From Chimonanthus salicifolius (Eukaryota > Streptophyta > Magnoliopsida > Laurales > Calycanthaceae): a stretch of 64,000 bases of DNA. The stretch covers positions 6,310,025 through 6,374,024 of the forward strand of contig CM023542.1 in the NCBI GenBank assembly GCA_013350335.1, given 5' to 3'. The notes below the pieces were generated by a model. It ran no database searches. It saw only the letters and a list, made by a program, of their open reading frames with translations, and was not told where the DNA came from. Numbering within the stretch: position 1 is the stretch's first letter; each line of letters starts with the position of its first letter. Made by a program: the position numbers and the translations under genes. Below, piece by piece: positions 42,799-53,379 of the stretch.

Positions 42799-43620
42799 TC
42801 AACCATAAATCACCCAAACAACCAGAAAAGAAACCAAAGAAAGCAGGAACTTGTATGAGATTTCTGTTAAAGCAGGAGACCCACTGTCAAATGGAGTGTG
42901 GTCTATCAGTGGCAGATTGCTTACTCCAAAAGGTGGATTCAACCCAGTCAGTGGCTGCTGCTGGTCAACCACTGGACCATTCTGTTGATTACTAATCGGT
43001 TGGCCAAAATTCAACCCACCATCACCAATGTTAGATGCAAAAGAAGGCTGAGCTGGTATCAGTCCTGGTGACCCAACAGACCCACATTGTTGATTAACAA
43101 TAGGATTATCACTTGCCTTCCATGCTAGGTCCCCATTGCGGTCCCTGATCCGCATGTCGCCGCTGTCGACCAGCTCCAACGTCTCCAACGCGTCCCCATC
43201 GGCATCGGTGTCCCACGTCGACCTGCTCCCGTCAAAGATCTCCAACCCAGCATCAGAGAATAGCAAGCTGCAGGTGTTGACATTGCTCACAACTGCACAT
43301 TCAGACTCCCACACTGCGTGGCCAGACTCTTGGATTTGGATGTAGCAGAAGTCGTTGCCGAAGCCTCCTGCACCGGGTACAGTTGCTCGACGGAGGAGGA
43401 AGCCCTCGTATTTACCTGACGGAGAGGTGATGAATGGCTGAGAGGCAGCTGAGAGTGCTCTGTTGTTCTCTGTTGAGGGAGAAAGGCTTGCGAGCAGTTG
43501 CTGCTTCGTAGCCCTCTCTATGGTTCCTGTGGGTGAAATGGCTTGTGTTATGCTCAGAAAGAACAGAAATGATGAGATTAGGTTGGAATGACTATGGATG
43601 ATTTTCATTTTCATTTTCAT
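42799..43620 (-). CDS. Secreted bulb-lectin-domain protein, probably GPI-anchored
   Basis: Single-exon gene for 273 residues. Residues 1-28 form a signal peptide with a hydrophobic core (ISSFLFFLSITQA). About 60-170 resemble a bulb-type (mannose-binding) lectin domain: GKYEGFLLRRATVPGAGGFG, NDFCYIQIQESGHAVWES, then SGDMRIRDRNGDLAWKASD. A low-complexity Gln/Pro/Gly linker follows. The C-terminus is a hydrophobic tail (FLLSLVSFLVVWVIYG) after small residues (DSGSPA), the pattern of a GPI-anchor signal. The mannose-binding motif QxDxNxVxY is not preserved, so sugar binding is doubtful. It probably sits on the outer face of the plasma membrane. I do not know a gene name for it. Confidence 0.8.
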   Translation of the reverse strand: MKMKMKIIHSHSNLISSFLFFLSITQAISPTGTIERATKQQLLASLSPSTENNRALSAASQPFITSPSGKYEGFLLRRATVPGAGGFGNDFCYIQIQESGHAVWESECAVVSNVNTCSLLFSDAGLEIFDGSRSTWDTDADGDALETLELVDSGDMRIRDRNGDLAWKASDNPIVNQQCGSVGSPGLIPAQPSFASNIGDGGLNFGQPISNQQNGPVVDQQQPLTGLNPPFGVSNLPLIDHTPFDSGSPALTEISYKFLLSLVSFLVVWVIYG

Positions 43621-43732
43621 TTTTTAACAAAATCGAATGAAAGAGTGGAATTCTGTGGACTCAAAAAATTCAGGGTGGAAAAAAGGACTTTAATGGTGAT
43701 TACCAGTGACAACAGAGACTTGTACATGGCGA

Positions 43733-43742
43733 GTTTATATAG
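43733..43742 (-). promoter_or_regulatory. TATA box of lectin gene
   Basis: CTATATAAAC on the minus strand, about 115 bases before the start codon, leaving room for a ~90-base leader. The MITE target duplication begins at its edge. Confidence 0.6.
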
Positions 43743-43751
43743 GAAGAAGCT

Positions 43752-44116
43752 AGGGGTGAAACTCGGGTCGGGTTTTGGCCCGAACCAGCACAACCCAACC
43801 CGACCCAAAAATCATGTGGGTCGGGTTATGAAAGTCGGGCCAGCCAGTCGGATCGGATTGAGAAGTCAGAAACCCGCATTGAATTCGGTTCGGGTTGGGT
43901 TGAGAGATTTTTAAGTTAACCCGACCAGGTAAAAAGTATGCTAAAGTATGTTCAAAATACGGGTTGGGTTGGGTTTTGGGTTGAGTCGGGTTATAATTCG
44001 GGTCGGGTTGGGTCGAGCCGTTCGGATCAAAAGTTTAGGTCGAGTCGGGTCGTGTTCCATATATTAGTAACTCTGGCCGGGTTGAATTTTAAAAAACTCG
44101 GCCCGATTTCAGCCCT
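43752..44116. mobile_element. MITE in lectin-gene promoter
   Basis: Begins AGGGGTGAAACTCGGGTCGG and ends in inverted AGGGCTGAAATCGGGCC. The flanks GGAAGAAGCT (43742-43751) and AGGAGAAGCT (44117-44126) match at 8 of 10. The interior is packed with GGGTCGGGTT and its variants. Same family as 35052-35385. Confidence 0.8.
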
Positions 44117-44126
44117 AGGAGAAGCT

Positions 44127-44985
44127 GACTGGTTTTGTATATGTTCTTTATAAATGGTGGAGTTGGATTGAAAATGATAAAATAAGAGAAAAAGATCTAT
44201 ATAGCACTTGCATGATGATGGGATACTGCTGATAAATGGATTGTGTTAGGTTACACAGGCAGAGTGTATTAGGCCCAACCAATTCATTCATTTATTAATT
44301 TGAACACTTTTTGAGAATTGAGAGGAACAAAACCTAATGTCTCTTATATAAATTAGAAGCCACTTTAGAAGTTTACACTAACAATTGGTAAAGGAATGAT
44401 GGATGAGACATGGTCAAATGTCTGACTCATAAAAAAAAAATGTTCCTTGGATTTTGATTTCAATTTACGCTCAATTCTAATAAGCTATAGACTTAATCAG
44501 TTTTTCTGAATTGAGAGATTTAAACATGCCCGTAGAATTAGTCTCACCTCTAATATAAGGTGGGTATACTCATATTATAAAAAAAAAAACTCATTATTAT
44601 CTCATAAAAGCTAATTTCACAAAAATATTAAAAAAAATTCTAGTCTAATAGAAGATTTTCATTTTTTTATGTTTTTCTACCAGTTAGGCACGAATTTTAA
44701 TATTTTTCAAGCAAAGCTTAGGCTCTAAGTGCACATTTTGATATTATGATACAGATATTTTATGTGAAACATATTTTGGACACATGATGTATGGTTGATT
44801 AAGTATATTTGAAATTTTGTATAATTTACTTTTTTAGTGGGTATTTATTTTGCATTTGAATAGAGATGATTTGTATGCATACGATGGAGTAGATTGAAAT
44901 CGATGTCGATTTTAATTGTTTCATGATTTACAGGTGATTTGAGTTGGTTTAGGACACGATTTACAAGCAATTCTTTTTCTTTTCT
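44127..44985. other. Gene-free stretch
   Basis: AT-rich DNA upstream of the lectin-gene MITE. It may hold older promoter sequence displaced by the insertion. No feature recognised. Confidence 0.45.
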
Positions 44986-45122
44986 TTTTTTTGAATTTAT
45001 GTGTAGAAAACCGTGGGATACTCAGTGTAAAACTCCCATGGGTGAGCCCACTTCCCCTAGAACACTCCAAGGTTAAGTCATGGGGACTCGAACCCGCAAT
45101 CTCCTGCTTTCATAGGTGATTA
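44986..45122 (-). mobile_element. tRNA-derived SINE, family 1
   Basis: On the minus strand: B-box-like GCGGGTTCGAGTCCCC, then CATGACTTAACCTTGGAGTG, TTTTACACTGAGTATCCCAC and ACACATAAATTC with an A-rich tail. Confidence 0.7.
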
Positions 45123-45232
45123 TATATTGTTCTATGATCTATAGGTGACTTGAGTGAATTATAAGTCCAGTTTGAATTATGTTTGTCAGACCTATAGTTT
45201 TGAAGGTTATATGGTATGATTCACTTTATATT

Positions 45233-48200
45233 TTTTTGAAACAGTTAAGAGTAGACTTTCATTAAAAAAATAAGAATTACAGAGCAAGGAAGAACTAGAA
45301 AGGAGGTGGCCTATGAGAAATAAACCCCTGCCAAAAAGACAAAAATAAACAAAGCACATCCAAAAGAAGAAGAAGTAGCGACCCAAAAAGAAACTACCCG
45401 CCCGGGGAAAAGAACGTGCCATGAGTCGCCCCTTCGACACCGTTCTTAGCGAGGAAATCTGCTAACCCATTTGCAGATCTACTAATCTGAGAGAAAGATA
45501 CTTCCAAGTCCTTTGATAATTCCTTAATCTCCCTAACTAAGGAGATCAATCTCCAAAGTGGTCGTTTCAAACCCTTGGCCCATTTGATAGCATTGGAAGA
45601 GTCACTTTCAATAATTAAATTCTCCCCCCTTAAACCTGCCCCTAAGTCAAGAGCTTTCCTAATACCGAGAAGTTCCGCCTCATTAGACTCCTTAATTCCA
45701 ACGGACTCTGAAAACGCGACACGAGTGAAACCCAGATGATTCCTAAGAGTGCCTCCTGTTAGCGCTTACAGCGTGATAAACAAGAAATCGAACGGGAAAA
45801 ACAAGCACAAACCAACACAAGCAAATTTACGTGGTTCGGCCCCACCCGGCCTACGTCCACGAAGAGAGAAATAATATTATTAGGAGAGAATGAATTACAC
45901 AATACAATAGAAAGACGATGAGTTTTAAAAAGATTTAAAACTCCCCTCTTCAACCCTTCCTGCCTTTTATGCGGTGCAACCTCTAAGGCAGCAGTAAACT
46001 AGCCTTCTCTTTGCAGGTATACACCGTGTATACTGCTTGCACACTAATCAGCAGAGCACTGCTGATTTGGCTGATTCCCAAGTTAGAGACTTCCCTCTCT
46101 TACACGTTGCTGCCCTCCTGCACGCACAAGATGCTGCCTCTGCCGTGTCTTTCTTTCTCTATGTCGTCTCTCTCTTCTGCTTCCAGCAACCAACACTAAG
46201 CTTCCTTTATAGGTGACCCAGCCAATCTCCTAATTAGGAATTGCCTATGCAATCGGTGTTGCTTCTTAGGCAATTGTTGTGTGTGTGTTCTTGCCAAGAA
46301 TAACCCACGACTGAGATTAGAAGTTGCCGTGTCACAAGTGCTGATTTTATTAGGAGTTTCCATCTTAGACTCCTATTTGATTTGGGTAACTTCTAATTGG
46401 GACTTCCAACTAGATTTTAGGAATTGAGCCACCACCGTCCAACATCCTCCAATCCCAACCGGTCCAGGTTTTCCTTTGGATGATCCATCAATATTAAACT
46501 TCCAATCAAACTTCGGTTTGCCTTTCTTAAGTGGGGGACCCAAACAACCATCCAGAGAACGGCACAAGTCCTCCGCTTTGAAATCCTTGAATTCCTTATT
46601 AGCGCAAATCCACGAACATAATCTCCAATTTGCGCTATCAAAAAGCTCGCTAAACTCCGCCCTACTACCCTCAAATACCCTAGAGTTCCTCTCTCTCCAA
46701 ATGGACCACAATACCGCTGCCAGAATAGTATTCCACACCATTATCTTCCGACGATGCAGACGAGCCAACGACCAAGAATCCAACAACCCCTCCCACGAAC
46801 CAGAACTAACCCACGAAACTCCGAACAGGTTTACGAACCTACTCCATAATCTCCAGGCCATTGGGCAAGTAACAAAGAGGTGATCCAAAGACTCTTCAGC
46901 CAATTCGCAAAGAGGGCAATTTAAATCCCCGTCAGGACCTAAAAGTCCTCTTCGATTCAGTTCTAGTCTAGTCAGGATCCTTCGTTTTGCCCCGCACCAG
47001 GAAAACATCTGAACTCTAGGAGGGGCTAGATTGTTCCATATAAAGGCCTGAGAAAGTAAGGACCCCTCCAAGTTTAGTTGAGAAAGCTCAGATAGAGAGT
47101 TGACCGAAAAAACTCCAGAAGAATCCCCCATCCACACCCTCTCATCCTCACTCTCCACATCTAGCTTGAACTCTCTCAGATTCGCCTTAAGGTCATTTAG
47201 AGAGACAATCTCAAAGGTTCGAAGCTCTCTCCTAAAATCAAATATCCACGATGTACCATGCCTGTCCACCTTGACCATATCTTGAATTGAAGTTTGTTTG
47301 TTTCTAGAAGATCTAAACAGTCTAGAGAAGGACTCTTTCAAAGGTCTATCCCCCAACCAAAGATCTTCCCAGAAGTAAGTTCGGTCTCCTTTCCCTACCA
47401 ACAACCGAAAGTTCCTTCGAAATAACATACCGACCTCAGTCCCTCCTTCGCACACCTTCCATCAATCTTTCAGCACCCTTGAGCCAGCCCGAGCGACACC
47501 TTCTGCCAAGGTCCAACCATTCGAATTCGCTACACCATATTTAGCTGAAAGTAACCGAACCCAAAGGGCGTTCCTTTCTGATCCAAAACGCCAGCCCCAC
47601 TTGCATAACAAGGCTTCGTTCTTCACTCTAATAGGGACAAAACCTAAGCCACCTTTGTACTTAGGTTTAGTAACCTCGGACCAGACCACCAAATGAACTT
47701 TCCTCTTCCCCGCTTGATCACCCCATAAGAATTGCCGAAAGAGTTTTTCCATTGCATTGGCTACCCCTATGGGCATCTTGAAGAGTGACAAAAAGTACAA
47801 CGGCACGTTAATCAGAACTGACTTCAAAAGTGTAACCCTACCACCCAACGATAAATACCTCTTACCCTAACCTGCCAATCTTTTCTCTACTTTCTCTAAA
47901 ACCGGGAACCAAAACCTTTTGAGCCTGGGATTACCTTCCACCGGGAGACCAAGGTACAGAAAAGGAAGTTTCCCGATCCCACATCCGACTTCGTTCGCCC
48001 AATCCCGCATCACCAAGTCTTCCATACCGATCCCGATGAGGGTGCTTTTGCCTAGGTTAATTCGAAGTCTAGAGACTAACTCAAAGCATCTCAAGATCGC
48101 GCGAAAACCCAAGACCTCTGATTTCCTTTTGTCACAAAAGAAAAGGGTATCATCAGCAAATTGCAAGTGAGTGATCGCCGGACCCTCTGACCCGACCTCA

Positions 48201-48375
48201 AAACCCTTCACTAAACCCAATTCTTTAGCCTTCAACACCAATCTATTCAAGCTTTCCCCTACCATCGTGAAGATGAAGGGAGATAGTGGATCCTCCTGTC
48301 TCAAACCCCTAGTAGCATCAATTGGTGAAGTCGGCGAACCATTAACCAGAATTGAATACCTGGATCCCTCCACAC
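45233..48375 (-). mobile_element. 5'-truncated LINE, ORF2 remnant
   Basis: Non-LTR retrotransposon remnant read leftwards. The reverse transcriptase starts mid-domain at about 48373 (RGLRQEDPLSPFIF, where most relatives have QGDP). Its active-site box is FADD (LQFADDTLFF). Then come LPFLYLGLPV, SLGGRVTLLKSVL, the zf-RVT region (CPLCELAEESLDHLFVTCP) and an RNase H domain beginning FNIDGSSKGKPGPVGIGG. Two in-frame stops break it: TAG at 47867-47869, where TGG (Trp) is expected, and TGA at 47462-47464. An LTR at 45757-46445 splits the RNase H domain, which resumes at about 45755 (EAELLGIRKALDLG, IESDSSNAIKWAKG, ANGLADFLAKNG) and ends at 45394. A 3' UTR follows to a T-run (A-run on the element strand) near 45233. 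Not functional. Confidence 0.9.
45757..46445 (+). mobile_element. LTR insertion inside the LINE
   Basis: A 689-bp segment beginning TGTTAGCGC and ending GTCCAACAT, flanked by CCTCC at 45752-45756 and 46446-46450 (5-bp target duplication; one base beyond the usual CA end). It contains ACGTGGTTCGGCCCCACCCG, a sequence common in plant LTRs. No internal domain is visible, so it is a solo LTR or a very small LTR element. It is younger than the LINE. Confidence 0.8.
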
Positions 48376-48683
48376 ATTACAAGTGAATTTGTTTATTGAA
48401 TGTGCAAGTTTATTTTTATTTTAGGTAGGATGTACTCATTTATAAATATGCTTAGATCAAATCGAGTCAGGTCAATGGCCTCATATGGAGGAAAGCCAGA
48501 TTATCTTTCATTCTTTAATTTTTTCCATTAATTTTTTCTCATTTTTCTTTTTTTTTTTTTCAATTTTTTATAAGAATTCAACCTGATTTGAATTTAATAA
48601 AGTAAAATTTGAGTCAAGTTAAATTCAGTTCACTAATTAAAAATTCAAGTTGAGTCTAATCTAATTGGATTAGGAAAACAAAT
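48376..48683. other. Spacer between LINE and MITE
   Basis: AT-rich with TCAAATCGAGTCAGGTC and GAGTCAAGTT variants that resemble the interior of the 35052 MITE family, but no ends are visible. Confidence 0.4.
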
Positions 48684-48691
48684 CTTTTATA

Positions 48692-49821
48692 GGCAGCACT
48701 TATAGCCACTCGACTTTTCTGTCTCTACACATCCATTTTTGGATTTTAAGGTGAAATTATCATTTTACCTACGCATTTTTACTCATTCGAACGAATTGTC
48801 AGTTCATTTCGACATTCGTTCGGATGAATCATTCATCCAAACGAATGTCCAAAATGTAAATTTAGTTTATTCAAACGAATAAACAGAACACTGTTCATAC
48901 ATTCGAATGAACTATTATTTAAATAATAGAATCTCCTTTAAAACTTTAAAGTTATTTTTTAAGCACTGTGTATTTCCAAAATTTCTCAAATTGAATATCT
49001 GGGTTAATTACGATAACGTGATAAAAATACTTTAACACTTCAAAATCTTTTAACACTCCCAAATACTTAAAATAGAGTGTTTTACAAATAAGAGTATCCT
49101 TCGTCCGTGCCGAAAACACATTTGAGAGTGTCAAAAGACTACGAAATCTTAACGTATTTTTATAAGGTTATCGTAATTAGTCTGGATATTCAATTTGAGA
49201 AATTTTAGAAATACATAGTAATTAAAAAATAACTTTAAAATTTTAAAGGACATTTTATTATTTAATTAATGCACTATATATTACTGTAGAATTCAATAGA
49301 TCATTATTTTTTAAGCACTGTATATTTCCAAAATTTCTCAAATTAAATATCCGAACTAATTACGATAACTTAATAAAAATACTTTAAGACTTCAAGGTTT
49401 TTCAACACTCTCAAATGTGTTTTCGACACAGCTGAGGGATACCATTATTTGTAAAACACTATATTTTAAATATTTGAGAGTGTCAAAAGAACTTTAAGTT
49501 TTAAAGTATTTTTATCAAGTTATCATAATTAGTAGAGATATTCAATTTAAAATTTTTGAAAATACACAGTAATTAAAAAATAACTTTAAAATTTTAAAAG
49601 AGATTTTATTATTTAAATAATACATTACTATAGCATTCGAACGTTCGAATTTAGGCTTGTTCTGTCCATTCGTTCTGATGAATCTACATCCAAACGAATA
49701 CTGAAATGAACTTGTGGTTCATTCGGATAAGTAAAAACATAGGAATACAATGGTAATTTCAATTTGAAAACGGATGTGTAGAGATCAAAAAAAAAAGGTC
49801 AAATACATGTAAGTGCTAGCC
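48692..49821. mobile_element. hAT-type foldback MITE, 1130 bp
   Basis: Ends GGCAGCACTTATAG and, inverted, GGCTAGCACTTACATG, with matching TCTCTACACATCC in both terminal repeats. It is flanked by a perfect 8-bp target duplication CTTTTATA (48684-48691 and 49822-49829). Inside are two ~280-bp hairpin units (about 48950-49232 and 49300-49590) whose arms run from AAGCACTGTGTAT to CTTTTGACACTC and back, and TTCGAACGAAT palindromes near both ends. No transposase. Confidence 0.88.
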
Positions 49822-49829
49822 CTTTTATA

Positions 49830-51011
49830 ACTTATAATTAAACTCGATCCAAACTTAATTCCGACCCAACCTTATCCATTATCATTCTTATATGGGCTCT
49901 GCAATTTTATGAATGCCTATTAGGATCTATTTACTTCAATTTTATGATTAAATATAACAAGTGGTATCATTTATTTATTAAAAATGTGTTATTAATTTCA
50001 CAACACTCTTTTCACATATACAAACAAGGAAAAAAATTCTTATCTCAATTTCCTAAAAGAACCTTTTCGTGTGAAATTTACTTTTTCTCCCCACGAAAAT
50101 ATAGGCAAACGTGCCCTACGGTTGAGATTTGGAGAATTCAGAATTGTTTGAGATACACCATTCCATGAAAGAACCAAACAATTGACCTAACTGGTTTTGT
50201 CCCACTTCCATTTTAAAAAGAATTGGGTGGATGATATGTGCCAACTCTCAGGCCACTCTCCGGGGTGTGTGTCAATTGAGATGTTTCCACATGCTCCGAA
50301 GATTAGTCATATGAAAGTCTAAACACTTTAGTTTAAAAAAAAAACCATTCATCTGATCTGACCGATACAAGTAAAACCGTCATCCAAATATGATCGATAC
50401 AAGTAAAACCGATAGAAACCAGAAACCATTTTCTAATTCTAACCAGCAGAGACCAGATCAAACTGGCAGGTGTGGTCCATTTAGTAAAACACTGCAGATG
50501 CAAATGAATCTGGATGGAGATCAAGCAGAGATTGAGACTAACTAAAGCAAACCATTCGCCGGAAATTTATTCACATGTGAAATGCAGAAAATGACCAACA
50601 TTTTCAACAAAATTCTACAAAACCTGAATAAAAAGCTTGACAACCATCCGTTTTCAAACTTGCTGCCCAATCAATTGCATAAATTCCCCATTGGATCCCT
50701 CTTTCCAATCTGATATATCTCAAACGGCCGGCTGTCAAGTGTCCATCAAGTTTATCCCTAGCACAAAGGCACTGTCTGCAGCTCTGCCTGTGAAAAATAT
50801 TTCAATCAATGGCTCTGCTTGTGAACTAGAGATTCAAGACAACAAATCCCGAATCACATGACTAGCAAATGCATCAATCATATGGTTCAAATAACTCAAA
50901 GTATGCGCTGCAATTCTACAAATAATCTCAGGTTGATAATTCCAACATCAAAAAAATGAAAAGGGTAAGGGAGGAGGGGGCAGAGCAGGCAAAGAAAGAA
51001 GAAATCCACAA
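49830..51011. other. Gene-free stretch with SINE 2 fragment
   Basis: AT-rich DNA. About 50237-50342 is a 3' fragment related to SINE family 2 (TTTCCACATGCTCCGAAGAT, then AGTCTAAACACTTTAGTTT and an A-run). No gene was recognised. Confidence 0.45.
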
Positions 51012-51220
51012 CCTTGAGGGGTTAGCTTGATAGTCAATTTCCACCTTTCTTAGTAGGAGGTTTTGGGATCAATCCCCCCTCAACACAAAAAGGGCCACTC
51101 CCTGTAGTTTTGTACCCAGCGTGTGTGGATTGCAAGGTTTACACATACTCCAAGGATTAGTCAGGTGGGACGTCTAGAAAACTCAGGTGGGACGCTTAGA
51201 TACCTTGGTAAAAAAAAAAA
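51012..51220 (+). mobile_element. SINE family 2, copy A
   Basis: Shares GGTTAGCTTGATAGTCAATT, CCCTCAACACAAAAAGGGCC, GTACCCAGCGTGTG and ACTCCAAGGATTAGTCAGGT with 52086-52273, and ends in an A-run (51211-51220). The head has an A-box-like TTAGCTTGATAGTC and a B-box-like GGGATCAATCCCC. It contains a short internal repeat of CAGGTGGGACG. Confidence 0.7.
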
Positions 51221-52085
51221 TCCACCTATTTCCAACATGGAATGACCTCGACAGAGAGTTGGTTGTGAATGTCACCACCAGGACTCAAGCAGCCTGCTAT
51301 TGCCACTTTCTGCATGAATTGCGGAGGAACTTGCTCTGTTGTATCATGCATCAATAGAACCAACTACACTGTTCTATGGGATCTAATGGAAATGTAAAAT
51401 TAAATAGGCCAAGCCAAAATCAGGCTTGACTTCTCCAGTTTGAAGAACAGACATTTATGACTGGATGGAAAAGGTAAGTGGATAGACAATCCCCTCCCCC
51501 AACCTTCTACACCCAATAAAAAAAAAAGACCCTTAACCAATGGATTCAGCTGATCATTTTCAATGAAAACGCCCATGAATGTCAAATAGACAGGATTTCC
51601 CTTCCGCAGGCACCTAGAAAATTGATAAAAATAGTTGACAACCGAGGGTTGTTCCTCATAATGTTTGGACCCTAATCTACATTTTTGACAACTTGTCGTC
51701 GCACCCACAGCGTCATTTATAACATAACCATTTAAAACTATAAATAATAACAGTGCTTATATGATAGTATTAATAAATAATAATAGTAACATAAATATAA
51801 TAACAATCAGCATTAGTAGAAACCACAGGCATTTAAAACTAATAAATATGCAGCATATGCTGCTTTTATCTCTATTAGAATTTCTTTATGTGAGTATCCA
51901 CATGAACATTGAGATGAATCTTGCATTATATTGCTATTCATTACATTATCATCATAAAAAAGACACCTATCTCGTTTAAGGTTGGCACTAATTATCAGAT
52001 TTGGTAAACTGTTTCCTGCGGCCAAATGCCTTGCTATTTATTGGATAGATAACATAATTGTAATGTATATAAACACGAGTGCCTA

Positions 52086-52273
52086 AACCATGAGGATTAG
52101 CTTGATGGTCAATTCTCACCCTTGTTCGTGGGAGGTCTTGAATCTAGCTCCCCTCAACACAAAAAGGGCCACTCTCTATAGTTTGTACCCAGCGTGTGAG
52201 TATAGGGAGGTTTATAAATGCTCCAAGAATTAATCAAGTGGGACGCCTGAATATGTTGGTCCAAAAAAAAAAG
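52086..52273 (+). mobile_element. SINE family 2, copy B
   Basis: Same family as 51012-51220, ending in an A-run. The flanks CACGAGTGCCTA (52074-52085) and CAAGAGTGCCTA (52274-52285) are a 12-bp target duplication with one mismatch. This supports retroposition by a LINE-type enzyme. Confidence 0.8.
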
Positions 52274-52285
52274 CAAGAGTGCCTA

Positions 52286-53379
52286 CATAAAGTTTTAGAG
52301 AGGCAAATGCAAACTATTTCTTACATGTGAAACTCACATCACATTGTACTACTACTGTCTAAAATCTATGAGCAGTTGGCAGACACACAACTTCTAATTT
52401 ACTAAAGTTTGTTCGGGTACTCGGTTCCAGGAAATTTATCAGAAGCAGGAACCAATTCTTTAAAAACATTGTGCGGTGTTAGGTATATGAATGTTGTTTC
52501 CAAGTAGCTGTTTCACTGTTTGGATGTTGAAGATCCTACAAGGGGGAATTGGTTTGCACATTCATGGACAATCATGTCCTGGCACATTAACAATCCAGGT
52601 TTCAGGTCCGTCCAAACACCTTAGGAGTATAATTCCTAAAAAGTTCCGAGTCCAGATTCAAAACCCATGCATCCAAACCAGTATTAAACCTTCAGATAAT
52701 TCGCTTTATTCCCATTTTAAAGTAACAGGACAGTAGGATCAACCATCTTATTTCTGGTCTATAAAAAACTTGCATTATGGCCACTACAGTGGTTCAAGTC
52801 TGGATGACCGAACACTGCACCACCTGGCAGGTAAATCATCATGGCCCTATCTGTGTCTTTGGAGTATAGAAATCTTACCCACACACATGGAAGCCAAAGA
52901 GAGTTTAATAAACATTTCATTTAGTCATACCGTAGCCATCAAAAACATCCCTAGGTAAAAACGTAGTCATACTGAACAGAAACCTGATAAGTATATCAGA
53001 ACAGACTACATGTACTAAAGAACAACAGCAATATTCTCTAAATGCTAAAAATTATGAATTTCTACATGGAAACTATGAGATATTTCAAGGAAATCTTAAA
53101 AGTATCGTACCTTTGAATTGAAAATGAAGTTCCACCAGATGATTCTTTTCCCCCAACCTTCAGAGGGGTTGTGTAACACAAAAATCATCAATTGAGAGAT
53201 TCCATTTGAAAAGCAATGGTGGTATAAAGGACAAAGCATTCTAACAATACATGTAAATAAACCAGCAGCTCAGTCTCACTCACAGTTTTTACTGACAAAA
53301 GACAAGGAGCCAGTATCAAGCTATGTCCTAATACCGCACAGCTGCTGCTCACATTCTATCACACCATTCCCCGACAAAC
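52286..53379. other. Toc gene 3' flank
   Basis: No gene seen. The right-hand part (about 53200-53379) probably includes the Toc gene 3' UTR. Confidence 0.5.

Noticed and set aside
43752..44116. Interstitial telomere repeat
   Set aside because: GGGTCGGGTT and GGGTTGGGTT resemble but are not TTTAGGG, and the block has inverted ends and a target duplication like a MITE.
46476..46883. Plus-strand open frames within the LINE
   Set aside because: They are antisense shadows of the LINE ORF2, which has clear RT, zf-RVT and RNase H motifs.
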